Assembly (NCBI GenBank): GCA_910575055.1
Contig: CAJTDC010000009.1
Coordinates: 1-64,000 of the forward strand
Direction of reading: 5' to 3'
Source: Clostridia bacterium
Lineage (GTDB): Bacteria; Bacillota; Clostridia; Lachnospirales; Anaerotignaceae
DNA: 64,000 bases
Positions 54,965-63,970 of this stretch are shown here, piece after piece. The position numbers and the translations under genes were made by a program. Below the pieces are notes generated by a model that made no database searches, was not told the DNA's origin, and saw only the letters and a program-made list of their open reading frames with translations. Numbering within the stretch: the first letter of the stretch is position 1; each line of letters starts with the position of its first letter.

Positions 54965-56191
54965 TTATTGTCTTTTTTGCAAAAAATCCTTTATTTTCCA
55001 TTTGACCTCTATGTGATTTTCTTTAAAAATATAGATTTTATCAATAAAGAAGTTTACTAACTCTTTATTTAAAAGGAGTGGCGTATCTTTGATTATGTCT
55101 TTTACTTGATTTTGCAAAGTATTTTTATTTTTAGAATATTTTAATTGAAAATCTATTTCTTCCAGTTTGTTTTGTATTGGTTCTAGTTCTTTTGTAAGTT
55201 CTAAGTTTATCTTTATAAACTGTTCTTCTGTCAACTTTCCTTTTATATATTGTTCATAAAGTATTTCCTTTTTCTTATGATAGAACTGTATTTGATTTTG
55301 CAGTTCTACTTTTTGTTTTGTTTGTATTTCAATATTGCTTGTCTGTTTTGTATCTTTTATCATGTTAATTTGCTTTAAAATCATTTGAAACACAATTTCT
55401 TCTATTTCTTTTTCTGCTATTTTTAGATGATAACAAGGAAAAGAAGTATCTACTTCAGAATGTCTACAAGAAAGAATAGGATATTTATGTCTGCTTCTTT
55501 GCATAGTGTGAGAACAATACCCACAATATATCTTTCCTTTTAGAAAATATTCTCTTTGTTTTGTATCTTTTATTTTAAAATGAAATAACTGTTTTTGTAT
55601 TTGTTTAAAAACTTCTTTTTCGATAATTGCTTCATGATGATTCGGAATTTTTATCCAATCCTTTTCTTCTCTTTTAGTGCTTTTTTCGCCTAATTCTTTT
55701 ATAACAGTTTTTCTCATGACATATGTTCCAATATATTGTTCATTTGAAAGTATGTTTTTTATTGTTGTTGCAGACCAAATATAAGGACTATACAATGCTA
55801 TTTTCTGCCTTCTTTTTTCCTTTTTGTATCTTTCAGGTGTTACTATTTTTCTGTTATATAATTCTTTTATGATTTGTGTATAGTTATAACCTTGTAATGC
55901 TAATAGAAATATCAATCTTACTGTATTTGCTGCTGGCTCATCAATTTTCAATGTATTCTCTTCTTTTTTGTAACCGTAGTAGCAATTTTTTTGAATATAT
56001 TCTCCTTTCTGCATTTTAGAATATTTTGCACTTTTTGATTTTTGTGATAAATCTCTGCTATAATATTCATTTTTTAAAAATTGTATAGTAACTGGTATGC
56101 CTCCCGTATTGTTTTTGGTTTTGTCACTATCATAATTTTCAGTAACAGAAATAAATCGAACATGATACAAGGGAAAAATCTGTTCTAAAAA
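54965..56191 (-). CDS. Large serine recombinase 1, exon 2
   Basis: Exon 2 begins with TTTTTAGAACAG at 56191 and encodes FLEQIFPLYHVRFISVTENY, the second half of the resolvase domain, then the recombinase domain (VRLIFLLALQGYNYTQIIKE, LSNEQYIGTYVMRKTV), the zinc ribbon (GKIYCGYCSHTMQ ... LSCRH) and a C-terminal coiled coil. Exon 1 is at 58759-59097. Joined, the two give a 521-residue protein of normal length with the frame kept. The gene is converging on the broken tyrosine integrase. Confidence 0.85.
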   Translation of the reverse strand, partial: FLEQIFPLYHVRFISVTENYDSDKTKNNTGGIPVTIQFLKNEYYSRDLSQKSKSAKYSKMQKGEYIQKNCYYGYKKEENTLKIDEPAANTVRLIFLLALQGYNYTQIIKELYNRKIVTPERYKKEKRRQKIALYSPYIWSATTIKNILSNEQYIGTYVMRKTVIKELGEKSTKREEKDWIKIPNHHEAIIEKEVFKQIQKQLFHFKIKDTKQREYFLKGKIYCGYCSHTMQRSRHKYPILSCRHSEVDTSFPCYHLKIAEKEIEEIVFQMILKQINMIKDTKQTSNIEIQTKQKVELQNQIQFYHKKKEILYEQYIKGKLTEEQFIKINLELTKELEPIQNKLEEIDFQLKYSKNKNTLQNQVKDIIKDTPLLLNKELVNFFIDKIYIFKENHIEVKWKIKDFLQKRQ

Positions 56192-56253
56192 GTAGAGTAG
56201 GAAAGCACCGCCTTACTTTATTGCTAAAGCAGGTTTGTGCAGACCCCTCCCTC

Positions 56254-56287
56254 AAACCGTGCTTGCACCTCTCAATGCACACGGCTC
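56254..56287 (-). ncRNA. Group II intron domain V
   Basis: The catalytic 34-nt hairpin: GAGCCGTGTGCATT paired with GTGCAAGCACGGTTT-type arm around a GAGA-like loop, about 60 bases before the 3' splice site. Confidence 0.8.
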
Positions 56288-56311
56288 TCTATCTTTGCTC
56301 CATTGAAATAT

Positions 56312-58105
56312 TCAAAATCCATGATGAATTTTTTGATGACATTCGTGACATACCACCATTGTTTTTCGCTTTTTCGCAATCATTATTTTTTCCCAAGGTT
56401 TCTTTCCTTTGAGATTTTTTACCTTGTTAACATGATGTATTTCATATCTTCCGCTATTTGTATTGCCACATAATTCGCATTTTCTTGTCTTTAAACGGTC
56501 TTCTAATGTAGTCATTGTGTAACCATGAATCCATGTTTCTTTTGGGATTACCTCTTCACATTTTTTGCTAGCAATTTCATTGAACTTTGTTAGCTGTCGT
56601 CTTTTGATTCCTGCCTTTGTTTCATATGGAACACCCCATTTTTTTGCTCCAATGCGGTATTTATCACGTATCTTTGAGATTTTCGTGCGATGTTTTGCAG
56701 TTAATGTTTTTAAGCAGCTATATTCCATAAGATAACTAAAATAGTTCAGATTTCTATAATTACTTGCTAGACTATAATAATTACAAATGCCTCGTAATTC
56801 AGCATTGTAAGTGTCAACGATTTCTAAATCTGTTATTCCTATTAAGGCATTTCGTTTACAAGGTTCCATTTTCCCTGTGTCTTTTCTTTGTGTTACTACT
56901 CCTTTTTGAAATAAAAATTTCTCAATTTTATCATGATATGGAATTAAAAGTTCTACTGTATGATTCATTGTACGTTGTTTTGCATTTTTCCAAGGTTTTA
57001 TTTGCTGATTACGACGTACTCGAACATCATATCCTAGAAATCTTGCATAATTGCTACTATGGGTAATCAATGTTTTTTCTTGACTCAATTCCATTTTTAA
57101 GTCCTTGTAAATAAAGTCTGTTAATTGCGACTTTATCCACTCGCAATCTTTTCGATTCCCATTTACTGCAATCAAAAAATCATCAGCATATCTAATGTAT
57201 TTTATTTTTTTATCATCACACAATTTCGCTGGTATCTGATACATTTTTTTTGTAAGATTTTTATACTCTTCTATTAAAAGGCTTCGTTCCTCCCCTTGTT
57301 CTCTACGACTAATTTTTCTACTAATATTTCTTCTTTTTTGTTGAATAGCAGTATATTCAGGTGTAGTTTTATAGGGGGTTCTTTTGTCAAAACTTTTTTT
57401 CATTTTTTTAATGAATTGGTCTAATTCATTGAGATAGATATTAGCAAGTATTGGTGACAAAATACCGCCTTGCGGGCAACCGCTATAGGTATTATGATAG
57501 TTCCAGTCCTCAATATAACCTGCTTTTAAAAATTTTTGTATCAGTTTTACCATTCTTGCGTCTTTGAATTTTTTGTTGATGATTTTGATTAAAACATTGT
57601 GATTGATGTTATCAAAACACCCCTTAATATCTCCTTCCACAAACCAACTTGTGCCAATAAACTCATGTTTGAGTTGTGCTAACGCAGTGTGGCAGCTTCT
57701 TCCTTGTCGGAAACCATGAGAATATTCTGAAAATATTGGTTCATAAATTGCTTCTAATATCATGCGAATTACTTCTTGTACTATTTTATCTGTGAAGGTC
57801 GGTAATCCTAATGGACGCATTTTTCCATTTGATTTTTTAATATAAATTCGCCTCACAGGTTTTGGTTGATAGGTTTCCTTTCGCAAAGATTCTATAATTT
57901 TACTGATAGATTCTTCACTAAATCCATCTGCTGTGTCATCATCAATTCCTTTTGTATCTGCACCTTTATTACTATATAGATGTTGGTATGCAACAAAATA
58001 AATATCTGAACGCAGCAGATAGCGAAAAAGTTTTGTAAATATTTCTTCTTTCTGTTTTTTTGAATTTTCTCTCAATTTGGTTAAAATCTCCATTGTTGGT
58101 TTCAT
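56312..58105 (-). CDS. ltrA: Group II intron reverse transcriptase/maturase with HNH domain
   Basis: A 597-residue LtrA-type protein. The reverse transcriptase has RRIYIKKSNGKMRPLGLPTF, the palm motif GCPQGGILSPILANIYLNEL and the catalytic YIRYADDFLIAV. A maturase (X) domain follows, and a C-terminal HNH endonuclease (CELCGNTNSGRYEIHHVNKV, then VVCHECHQKIHHG). It promotes splicing and retrohoming of the intron. It is encoded within domain IV and all core residues are present, so the intron may be active. GGAGG lies upstream of the ATG. Confidence 0.92.
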   Translation of the reverse strand: MKPTMEILTKLRENSKKQKEEIFTKLFRYLLRSDIYFVAYQHLYSNKGADTKGIDDDTADGFSEESISKIIESLRKETYQPKPVRRIYIKKSNGKMRPLGLPTFTDKIVQEVIRMILEAIYEPIFSEYSHGFRQGRSCHTALAQLKHEFIGTSWFVEGDIKGCFDNINHNVLIKIINKKFKDARMVKLIQKFLKAGYIEDWNYHNTYSGCPQGGILSPILANIYLNELDQFIKKMKKSFDKRTPYKTTPEYTAIQQKRRNISRKISRREQGEERSLLIEEYKNLTKKMYQIPAKLCDDKKIKYIRYADDFLIAVNGNRKDCEWIKSQLTDFIYKDLKMELSQEKTLITHSSNYARFLGYDVRVRRNQQIKPWKNAKQRTMNHTVELLIPYHDKIEKFLFQKGVVTQRKDTGKMEPCKRNALIGITDLEIVDTYNAELRGICNYYSLASNYRNLNYFSYLMEYSCLKTLTAKHRTKISKIRDKYRIGAKKWGVPYETKAGIKRRQLTKFNEIASKKCEEVIPKETWIHGYTMTTLEDRLKTRKCELCGNTNSGRYEIHHVNKVKNLKGKKPWEKIMIAKKRKTMVVCHECHQKIHHGF

Positions 58106-58758
58106 TTGAGGCTTTCCTCCCTAATCAATTTTTGATTTTAATTCGCTTAGACTGCTCTCCTTCGCCACGTGAACGGTTTTCCCGTATCCGATTTTACGGC
58201 TTTCCCTGTCTGTTCAGGGTTCTCAGACTACTATGAAAGCTCCGTTACCATGCCAGATTTTCAGTGTCATCTCACTTGGCAAAGCCTTGCAATTTCTCAC
58301 TTAAAAAGCATTACACATAGCCTAATAGGTATTCTGGTTTAGGTAATCTCCAGTTAACGAAAATAGTATGTTTGTATGAATTGTCGGATATGCTTTCGTT
58401 TCATTCACACTGGTTCTCCAGCGTGTCATAGGAAGAAATCAGATAATCCATTAGAAGGATATTGTTTCTAATGGGCTTCCTATTATAGGTTTCAGGCAAA
58501 TTTCCTATACCTGCAAACAACAGGAACTAGAAACTCACATTCAACAAATATAGTTTTATCCTTATATTCACTTATCCTTGCAGTTCAGTCTTGCTATTTT
58601 GCCTTTTAGCAATTTACTGCTTTTCTGTCATGCTATGTTCCCGTATCAGCTTTCGCCTTTCAGTTAGACAGCTGGATTCCTGCATTATCTTTACAGAGTA
58701 GTACCTTTGTTTTTCATTCTTTTTTTTCTACTTCTACTTTCGTCCTATCTGGACGCAC

Positions 58759-59097
58759 ATAACCTGTTTGTATCATATTTCTGCCAAACCTTGAAAAGTC
58801 TTTTACCATAATACAGTTCACTTGATAGGATTTCACGAGTTCTAAAAGTTCTTGTATTGCAGGACGTTCAAAGTTTGTACCTGTTTTACCATTATCAATG
58901 TATGTTTTTATTACTTGAAACTCTGGATTGACTGCAACAAAATTTTTTAACAACATTTGTTGATGTTCTATGGAATTCCCTCTATTTTTGTTATCCTCAA
59001 CAGATAATCGAATATAAAAAGCAGTGTTGATTGTAAAATTTGATTTTGAAACAGTATTTTGATTTGAAATATTGTTTTTTCTACTTTTTCTAGCCAT
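58759..59097 (-). CDS. Large serine recombinase 1, exon 1
   Basis: 113 codons of the N-terminal resolvase domain, with the catalytic serine in TAFYIRLSVED and the block MVKDFSRFGRN, ending at IQTGY where the group II intron begins. Unspliced translation would add 14 intron-encoded residues (VRPDRTKVEVEKKE) and stop. The ATG follows the stop of recombinase 2 after one base (TGACATG), with AGGAGG inside the upstream gene. Confidence 0.85.
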
Positions 59098-59098
59098 G

Positions 59099-60700
59099 TC
59101 AAATAACCTCCTTTTGAAAATGGAACATTTTTATTGTTTCTTCATATTCCGATTGATAACGGAACGTAATTTCAATTTGTTTCTTTTCAAAAATTTTGAT
59201 AGACTGTATCAGTTGAATGACTGCGTTTCTATCTAGTTCTGTAATATTCGAAAATTTTTTAAAATGTTCTATCCATTCTTTTCGGTCACGCCATAACTCT
59301 TTTTCTAACTTTTCATTTAAAGTAGAAATTTTTTTTTCTACTGTTTCTAACTTTGTTGTATACTCCTCTTTTAACATTCTATGATCTTGTTTTGGCAAAA
59401 TTCCCTTGATATAATTTTCATACAGTGAAGATTTAAACTCTTTTAATTCTTCTGCTGTTTGTTCTTTTTGTGCAATTTCTTTCCCATATTTTTGTACAAT
59501 TTTTTGATTCATTCTTTCTTTTTCTATACTGTTGAGCAATTTCTCTAATGAAATCACACTACTGATATGTTTTTTGATACTTTCCAAAACACAAGCTATC
59601 AAGCAATCCTCTTTTATCATATGAGAAGAAGTGCAGCCCTTTTTGCCCGTTGGACAATAATAATAAAAATATTTTTTATCTTTATAAGTAACACTTTTTC
59701 TTGTCATACGATTTCCACAATCGGCACAAATTAGCAGCCCTGAAAATAAATACACACTCTCTTTATGAGGTGCTGTTTTGGTATCCAAAAGAAGAATACT
59801 TTGCACTAAATCAAATTCCTGTTTTGAAATGATTGCTTCATGCGTGTTCTCTACATATATCCATTCATTTTTAGGCTTTTGGATAATATTTTTTAATTTG
59901 TAATTGTATGTTGTTTTTTTGCCTTGCACCATTGTTCCTGTATAAATTTCATTTTTTAATATTCTCAGCACTGCTTTTGCTGACCATTTTGCATTTTCTG
60001 TTGCAGCATATCCGCCTTTTGCATAAGCATATCCGTTTTGTTTTTTATACATAATAGGAGAGAGGATAGCTTTTTCATTCAGCACATCAGCAATTTTTGC
60101 TGCACTCATGCCATCTAATTTCATTTTAAAAATATCTTTAATAATCGGTGCTGTTTGTTCATCAACTATAAGCTGATTTTTATTTTCCTCTGATTTTTGA
60201 TAGCCATAAGGGGTAAAAGCAGCTACATACAATCCTTCTTTTCTTTTTTGTTCTAAAACACTTCTAATTTTTTTAGAGATGTCTTGACTATAAGCGTCAT
60301 TGATGATTGTTTTTAAGGAAACATCTAAACCAGTACAATTTTCTTTTAAAGTATCAATGTTATCATTGATAGCAATAAAACGAACACCCAACGACGGCAA
60401 TATTTGTCGCAAATATTTTCCCGTTTGTATGTAATCTCTGCCAAATCTGGACAAATCTTTTACAATAATGCAATTTACTTTTTCTGCTCTAATGTCCTCC
60501 ATCATTTCCTGAAATGCTGGTCTGTCGAACAAAACACCTGTATAACCATCGTCCACTTTTTCAGAAACAATTTCAATATCTGAATATTTTTTTACAAACT
60601 CTCTAATAAGAGCTTTTTGATTAGAAATACTGTTGCTTTCATTTTCTTTCTCATTGGTGTAAGAAAGTCTTGTATAGCTGATTGCTTTATATTTTGACAT
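59099..60700 (-). CDS. Large serine recombinase 2
   Basis: A 533-residue intact large serine recombinase: resolvase domain (AISYTRLSYTNEKENE with the catalytic Ser, IVKDLSRFGRDYIQTG), recombinase domain (GLDVSLKTIINDAYSQDISK, LRILKNEIYTGTMVQGK), zinc ribbon (LLICADCGNRM ... YYYCPTGKKGC) and a long coiled coil. It is typical of recombinases that move clostridial conjugative or mobilizable elements, often in tandem pairs or triples. It is co-translated with recombinase 1. Confidence 0.92.
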   Translation of the reverse strand: MSKYKAISYTRLSYTNEKENESNSISNQKALIREFVKKYSDIEIVSEKVDDGYTGVLFDRPAFQEMMEDIRAEKVNCIIVKDLSRFGRDYIQTGKYLRQILPSLGVRFIAINDNIDTLKENCTGLDVSLKTIINDAYSQDISKKIRSVLEQKRKEGLYVAAFTPYGYQKSEENKNQLIVDEQTAPIIKDIFKMKLDGMSAAKIADVLNEKAILSPIMYKKQNGYAYAKGGYAATENAKWSAKAVLRILKNEIYTGTMVQGKKTTYNYKLKNIIQKPKNEWIYVENTHEAIISKQEFDLVQSILLLDTKTAPHKESVYLFSGLLICADCGNRMTRKSVTYKDKKYFYYYCPTGKKGCTSSHMIKEDCLIACVLESIKKHISSVISLEKLLNSIEKERMNQKIVQKYGKEIAQKEQTAEELKEFKSSLYENYIKGILPKQDHRMLKEEYTTKLETVEKKISTLNEKLEKELWRDRKEWIEHFKKFSNITELDRNAVIQLIQSIKIFEKKQIEITFRYQSEYEETIKMFHFQKEVI

Positions 60701-60842
60701 AAAAAAATCACTCCTTAAAAATTTACAGACTTCTCCCGTAAATTCAAGAGTGATACCATTTCTCTTTATTCAATTTATACCTTTTATCTTTTTCCGTTAT
60801 TAGTATATCACACTTTTCAAAAGAAGTCTACTATAAATTTGA

Positions 60843-61058
60843 TTACAATAATATTCCTTTTAAACAGTCCTCCAATGATAATCCATTTTCTGAAAATTTG
60901 GATATGACAACATATTTGCCACATTTAAAACAGTAAGGATTTTTAATTTGTCGTACATAATCTTTTATTCTTTCCTCTTTGGGTAAATCTGTATTGATAA
61001 CAACATCTCTAATATCCACTAATTTATCTCTATCAATTACTTTTGGTTTATTTTTCAT
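60843..61058 (-). CDS. DUF6870-like small protein of the recombinase module
   Basis: A 71-residue protein: KNKPKVIDRDKLVDIRDVVI, then KEERIKDYVRQIKNPYCFKC and VISKFSENGLSLEDCLKG. Such small proteins regularly precede large serine recombinases in clostridial elements (DUF6870-type); the role is unknown. The CFKCGKYV pair of cysteines may bind metal. The start at 61058 follows AGGAGG (61069-61074); the longer frame is not supported. Confidence 0.75.
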   Translation of the reverse strand: MKNKPKVIDRDKLVDIRDVVINTDLPKEERIKDYVRQIKNPYCFKCGKYVVISKFSENGLSLEDCLKGILL

Positions 61059-61566
61059 GTTTTTATTCCTCCTCTTTTTTAATAGAAAAGACAAAACACT
61101 TTTTGAAATGTCCTGTCTTTTCTATTAAAATTTCTGTCAGACTGCAATAGTACAGCCTGACAGAAATATGCTTTTATGTATTTTAAAAATTTTTTCTTTT
61201 GTACTGTATTCTAATATAACAAGATTATATTTTTAGCTCGTTCCCCAATACGGAATATACAAACTGCTAAAAAGCTGTCACAAATACCTCCGATACGTGT
61301 TATATTGCAGTTGACAAGTCTGCACACAATATTCGCAGTATCCCTCATTTACTATGCGAGGCACACAATAGTGACTTTCTAAAATTTATGAAATCGCTCC
61401 AATACTTTTTTTGTATCATCGTGGCAGTTCTGCATTAATATTAGAAATCATTTGTATACTGATATGAATAGTTTACTATTTTTTGTCAAGGTGCAATAAA
61501 AAGGTATCACGAAAAACCTTCTTAATTATATAGGTAACTTCTCGGGCAAAATACCACCCTGTTTTT
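61059..61566. other. Intergenic region with two hairpins
   Basis: About 500 bases with no gene found. TTCTGTCAG-A-CTG pairs with CAG-C-CTGACAGAA at about 61131-61163, and AAAAGACA...TGTCTTTT lies just left of it (about 61084-61124). The stretch 61210-61440 is less AT rich than its surroundings and could hold a leader RNA or a decayed small gene. Confidence 0.45.
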
Positions 61567-61959
61567 TTATTTTTTTAAAATTTTTTCTATTTTTTTTAAA
61601 ACTGCGGAAACAGACTTTTGAACAGCATATAGTTTACATTTTTCCATTTGTGCAATTTCTGTATAATTGTAGCCACAAATGCGGTTTAAATAAAATCTTC
61701 TCTGTTGTGTTTCAGTGCAAGTGCTTACAATTTTTTGGATTTCTTTTAGCTGCTCTCTGTTAATGCAGTAGTCCTCTAAATTTTCAGCCACTCTTTTTTG
61801 ATGTACTATGTAATCGTTCAGTTCTCTATCATCAATATGTTTTCTTCTTTCATATCTTTGATGTTCCTTTTCTTTGCTTTCTTCCTGCAAAACTTCATAA
61901 ATTTCTTCTGATACCTCAACGGAAACCATTTTCCCATCACTATTTTTAATTTTTCTCAT
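61567..61959 (-). CDS. Sigma-70-like small regulator of the mobile module
   Basis: A 130-residue protein with an N-terminal extension rich in Lys/Glu and a C-terminal sigma region-4-type helix-turn-helix (TETQQRRFYLNRICGYNYTE, IAQMEKCKLYAVQKSVSAVL). Such truncated sigma-like proteins are common in Tn916-type and serine-recombinase elements, where they regulate element genes. GGAGGAG precedes the ATG. It is upstream of, and on the same strand as, the DUF6870 and recombinase genes. Confidence 0.85.
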   Translation of the reverse strand: MRKIKNSDGKMVSVEVSEEIYEVLQEESKEKEHQRYERRKHIDDRELNDYIVHQKRVAENLEDYCINREQLKEIQKIVSTCTETQQRRFYLNRICGYNYTEIAQMEKCKLYAVQKSVSAVLKKIEKILKK

Positions 61960-62035
61960 TTTGTTCTCCTCCTAGTTTTGAATTTTTTTGAACTCAAAAT
62001 TGGATAGGTGGAGAACGACAGTGTTTTTTGAGCAA

Positions 62036-62078
62036 AAAAAAGAACAAGTAAAATATAAAATTCACTTGTTCTTTTTGC
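62036..62078. terminator. Bidirectional terminator
   Basis: AAAAAGAACAAGT and ACTTGTTCTTTTT form a strong stem, with T-runs on both strands, between the pentapeptide-protein operon and the sigma-like gene. Confidence 0.8.
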
Positions 62079-62186
62079 TTTTTTTGCAAATTGAAAAAAT
62101 AAAAAAGAGTATTTTTATAAATAGTATACATTTGACTAAAATTATTTTATAAGTATTTATAATAAAATATTTATTATTTAGCAAAT

Positions 62187-62239
62187 AAAAAAGAGTTAAT
62201 TTATTTACATAAAAATATGTAATATTAATTGGCTCTTTT
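62187..62239 (-). terminator. Terminator of the pentapeptide-protein operon
   Basis: AAAAGAG...CTCTTTT arms (about 62188-62198 and 62229-62239) with a T-run on the minus strand, 33 bases beyond the pentapeptide gene. Confidence 0.6.
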
Positions 62240-62271
62240 GTCTTTCGTATTTTTTCAATACTATATTTATT

Positions 62272-63378
62272 TTAAAATAATTTGTTTTTCTGTTGTTCTG
62301 TTAAAATAATTTGTTTCAGTTGCTTCTTAGAAAAAATACATTTTTCCAATACAGCATTTGTAAAATCAACATTTTCAATATCTGCCTCCCTAAAATCTGC
62401 ATAGTTTAATACAGTATTTTTAAAACTGGCATTTTTTAAGCAACAACCTTTAAAAGAAGTATAACAATAGGCAGAATAAATTTTTAACATAAAAAGTATA
62501 TCATCTAATTCTGTAACTGCATCATCAAAGCAAGCTCCCTGCAAATCTGCACCGTCAAAGCAAGCATAATTTAATACTGTTTGTTCTAAATTTGACTGTT
62601 TTAAATTTGATTTTTGAAATCTTACTCCCTGTAAATTGCTGCCTTTTAAATCAATTCCTTTCAAATCACTTTGTCTAACATCTGCATATCTTAAATCCAT
62701 ATCATTTGCAGAAATACCTTTTAAATCAATTCCTTTCAAATCGACAAAACAAAAATTTTTATCTTCTTGTTTTAAAAACTTTCTTTTCCATTTTCCATAA
62801 TCTATTTCTGTATCTTGTTGATACAATTTGTCACAAGGTTCAAAATACTCACCACTTTGTATTTCTAAATGTTCTGCTTTTTTTAGTTTATAATAAGCGT
62901 CACTTTCTGTTAATTCATTCATAGCATATCGCAATATTTCTACAAAAAAATAATGAAATATGTTTAGTTGTTTTATTATGAACATTTCCAGTTCTGGTAT
63001 GGAAAAAACAGAGCGATAAGTATTACTTTGCAATAAAACCTCATTGTAAAATTGATAATAATAGTGATAAATGACCTGACTATCTAAAACACCGATTTCT
63101 TTTCCTTTTTTCAAATACCAATATTCATCATATAAAAACAAATGATATTGATAAATTCCTTCTAATATATCCTGCCTCATAATATGAAATGTAATATAAT
63201 TTATTTTTTGTTCGCATTGTTGTGCTTTGTAAAAAAGTTTTTCTATTTCTGTACAAATTGTTTTTTGTATTTGTTCTATGTTTTGTTGTATTTCATTTTG
63301 CATGATAAAAACAATATCTTGTAATATAGGAAATAATATTTCATTTTCCCATTTTTGAAACATTTCTTTTTTATTCAT
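62272..63378 (-). CDS. Pentapeptide-repeat protein
   Basis: A 368-residue protein with a helical N-terminal half (~200 residues, rich in Gln, Tyr and Ile) and a C-terminal pentapeptide-repeat half, with A/S(D/N)LXX-type repeats such as DLKGIDLKGISANDMDLRYA, SNLKQSNLEQTVLNYACFDG and ADLQGACFDD. The repeats form a right-handed square beta-helix. No membrane or signal segment is seen. It starts 10 bases after the upstream DcrB-like gene, whose end supplies the AGGAAGA ribosome site. Pairs of DcrB/DUF1795-like and pentapeptide proteins occur near PAAR/VgrG-type effector loci in other bacteria, so this may be part of such a locus beyond the right edge. Confidence 0.85.
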   Translation of the reverse strand: MNKKEMFQKWENEILFPILQDIVFIMQNEIQQNIEQIQKTICTEIEKLFYKAQQCEQKINYITFHIMRQDILEGIYQYHLFLYDEYWYLKKGKEIGVLDSQVIYHYYYQFYNEVLLQSNTYRSVFSIPELEMFIIKQLNIFHYFFVEILRYAMNELTESDAYYKLKKAEHLEIQSGEYFEPCDKLYQQDTEIDYGKWKRKFLKQEDKNFCFVDLKGIDLKGISANDMDLRYADVRQSDLKGIDLKGSNLQGVRFQKSNLKQSNLEQTVLNYACFDGADLQGACFDDAVTELDDILFMLKIYSAYCYTSFKGCCLKNASFKNTVLNYADFREADIENVDFTNAVLEKCIFSKKQLKQIILTEQQKNKLF

Positions 63379-63388
63379 AATCTTCTTC

Positions 63389-63970
63389 CTAATTTTCTAT
63401 TTGTATAGACAACAACATTTGTTTTATAATATTTATCCAATCTCTTTTTTGTGTAAAAGGGCAATGAAATGTTCCAATTACCCAGTTATGATTTATCAAA
63501 AATAAAAATATTACTTCTAATATGGCATCATTTTCTATTTGTAATGGAAACAAAAATTGTATGACAGATAAATTCTGTTTTGTGTTCAAAATAGCTTTTT
63601 CTATTGTAATATCAGTATTCATTTCTTTGATATCTTGTTCCATTTCCTGTTGTACTTTCAAAATATCTGTTCCAATTTGTTCACAGTCCAAAAAAGAAAA
63701 AGTGATATTAATATCCATTTCCTCATTAGTATATACAAAATCTGGATGGTCTTCTGCTCCATATTTTAATGCAATAGTATGTTCTTTCATACTATCAAAA
63801 AAAACAGGTAACATCATACTAAATTCTCCATGACACAATTTTTTTCTTTCAAACTTTATTATGTTATAAAAAATTTCTGCATATCCCCTATTAATATCAT
63901 TTTTTTGCAGTTCTTTCCTTTTTTTCTCTTGATTGATAATTTTTACCATATCTTCCGCATAACTTTTCAA
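63389..63970 (-). CDS. DcrB/DUF1795-like protein
   Basis: A 193-residue cytoplasmic-looking protein. After a charged helix, the rest has the spacing of DcrB/DUF1795 (PsbP-like fold) proteins: MLPVFFDSMKEH, INITFSFLDCEQIGTDILKV, and the closing WVIGTFHCPFTQKRDWINII then KQMLLSIQIEN. Relatives act as adaptors for PAAR-linked toxins in type VI systems; a similar role in a Gram-positive is only a hypothesis. A TTG at 63968-63970 with AGGAAGTG eight bases upstream is the likely start; ATG 63949 is the alternative. Confidence 0.6.
   Translation of the reverse strand: MKSYAEDMVKIINQEKKRKELQKNDINRGYAEIFYNIIKFERKKLCHGEFSMMLPVFFDSMKEHTIALKYGAEDHPDFVYTNEEMDINITFSFLDCEQIGTDILKVQQEMEQDIKEMNTDITIEKAILNTKQNLSVIQFLFPLQIENDAILEVIFLFLINHNWVIGTFHCPFTQKRDWINIIKQMLLSIQIEN

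Larger units (their letters stand above)
56192..58758 (-). mobile_element. Group II intron inside recombinase 1
   Basis: A complete 2567-bp group II intron. The 5' end is GTGCG (58758-58754), the bacterial consensus. Domain V, a 34-base hairpin starting GAGCCGTGTG with the tip GAGA, is at 56254-56287. The 3' end is CTAC at 56192. The long ORF occupies domain IV; bases 58106-58758 form the 5' RNA domains. Removal joins ATACAAACAGGTTAT to TTTTTAGAACAG, which restores the recombinase frame. The intron is in the sense orientation to its host gene. Confidence 0.9.

Noticed and set aside
56312-58105. Diversity-generating retroelement
   Set aside because: The reverse transcriptase has the maturase and HNH domains of a group II intron, sits between intron boundaries and has a domain V; no template/variable repeat pair was seen.
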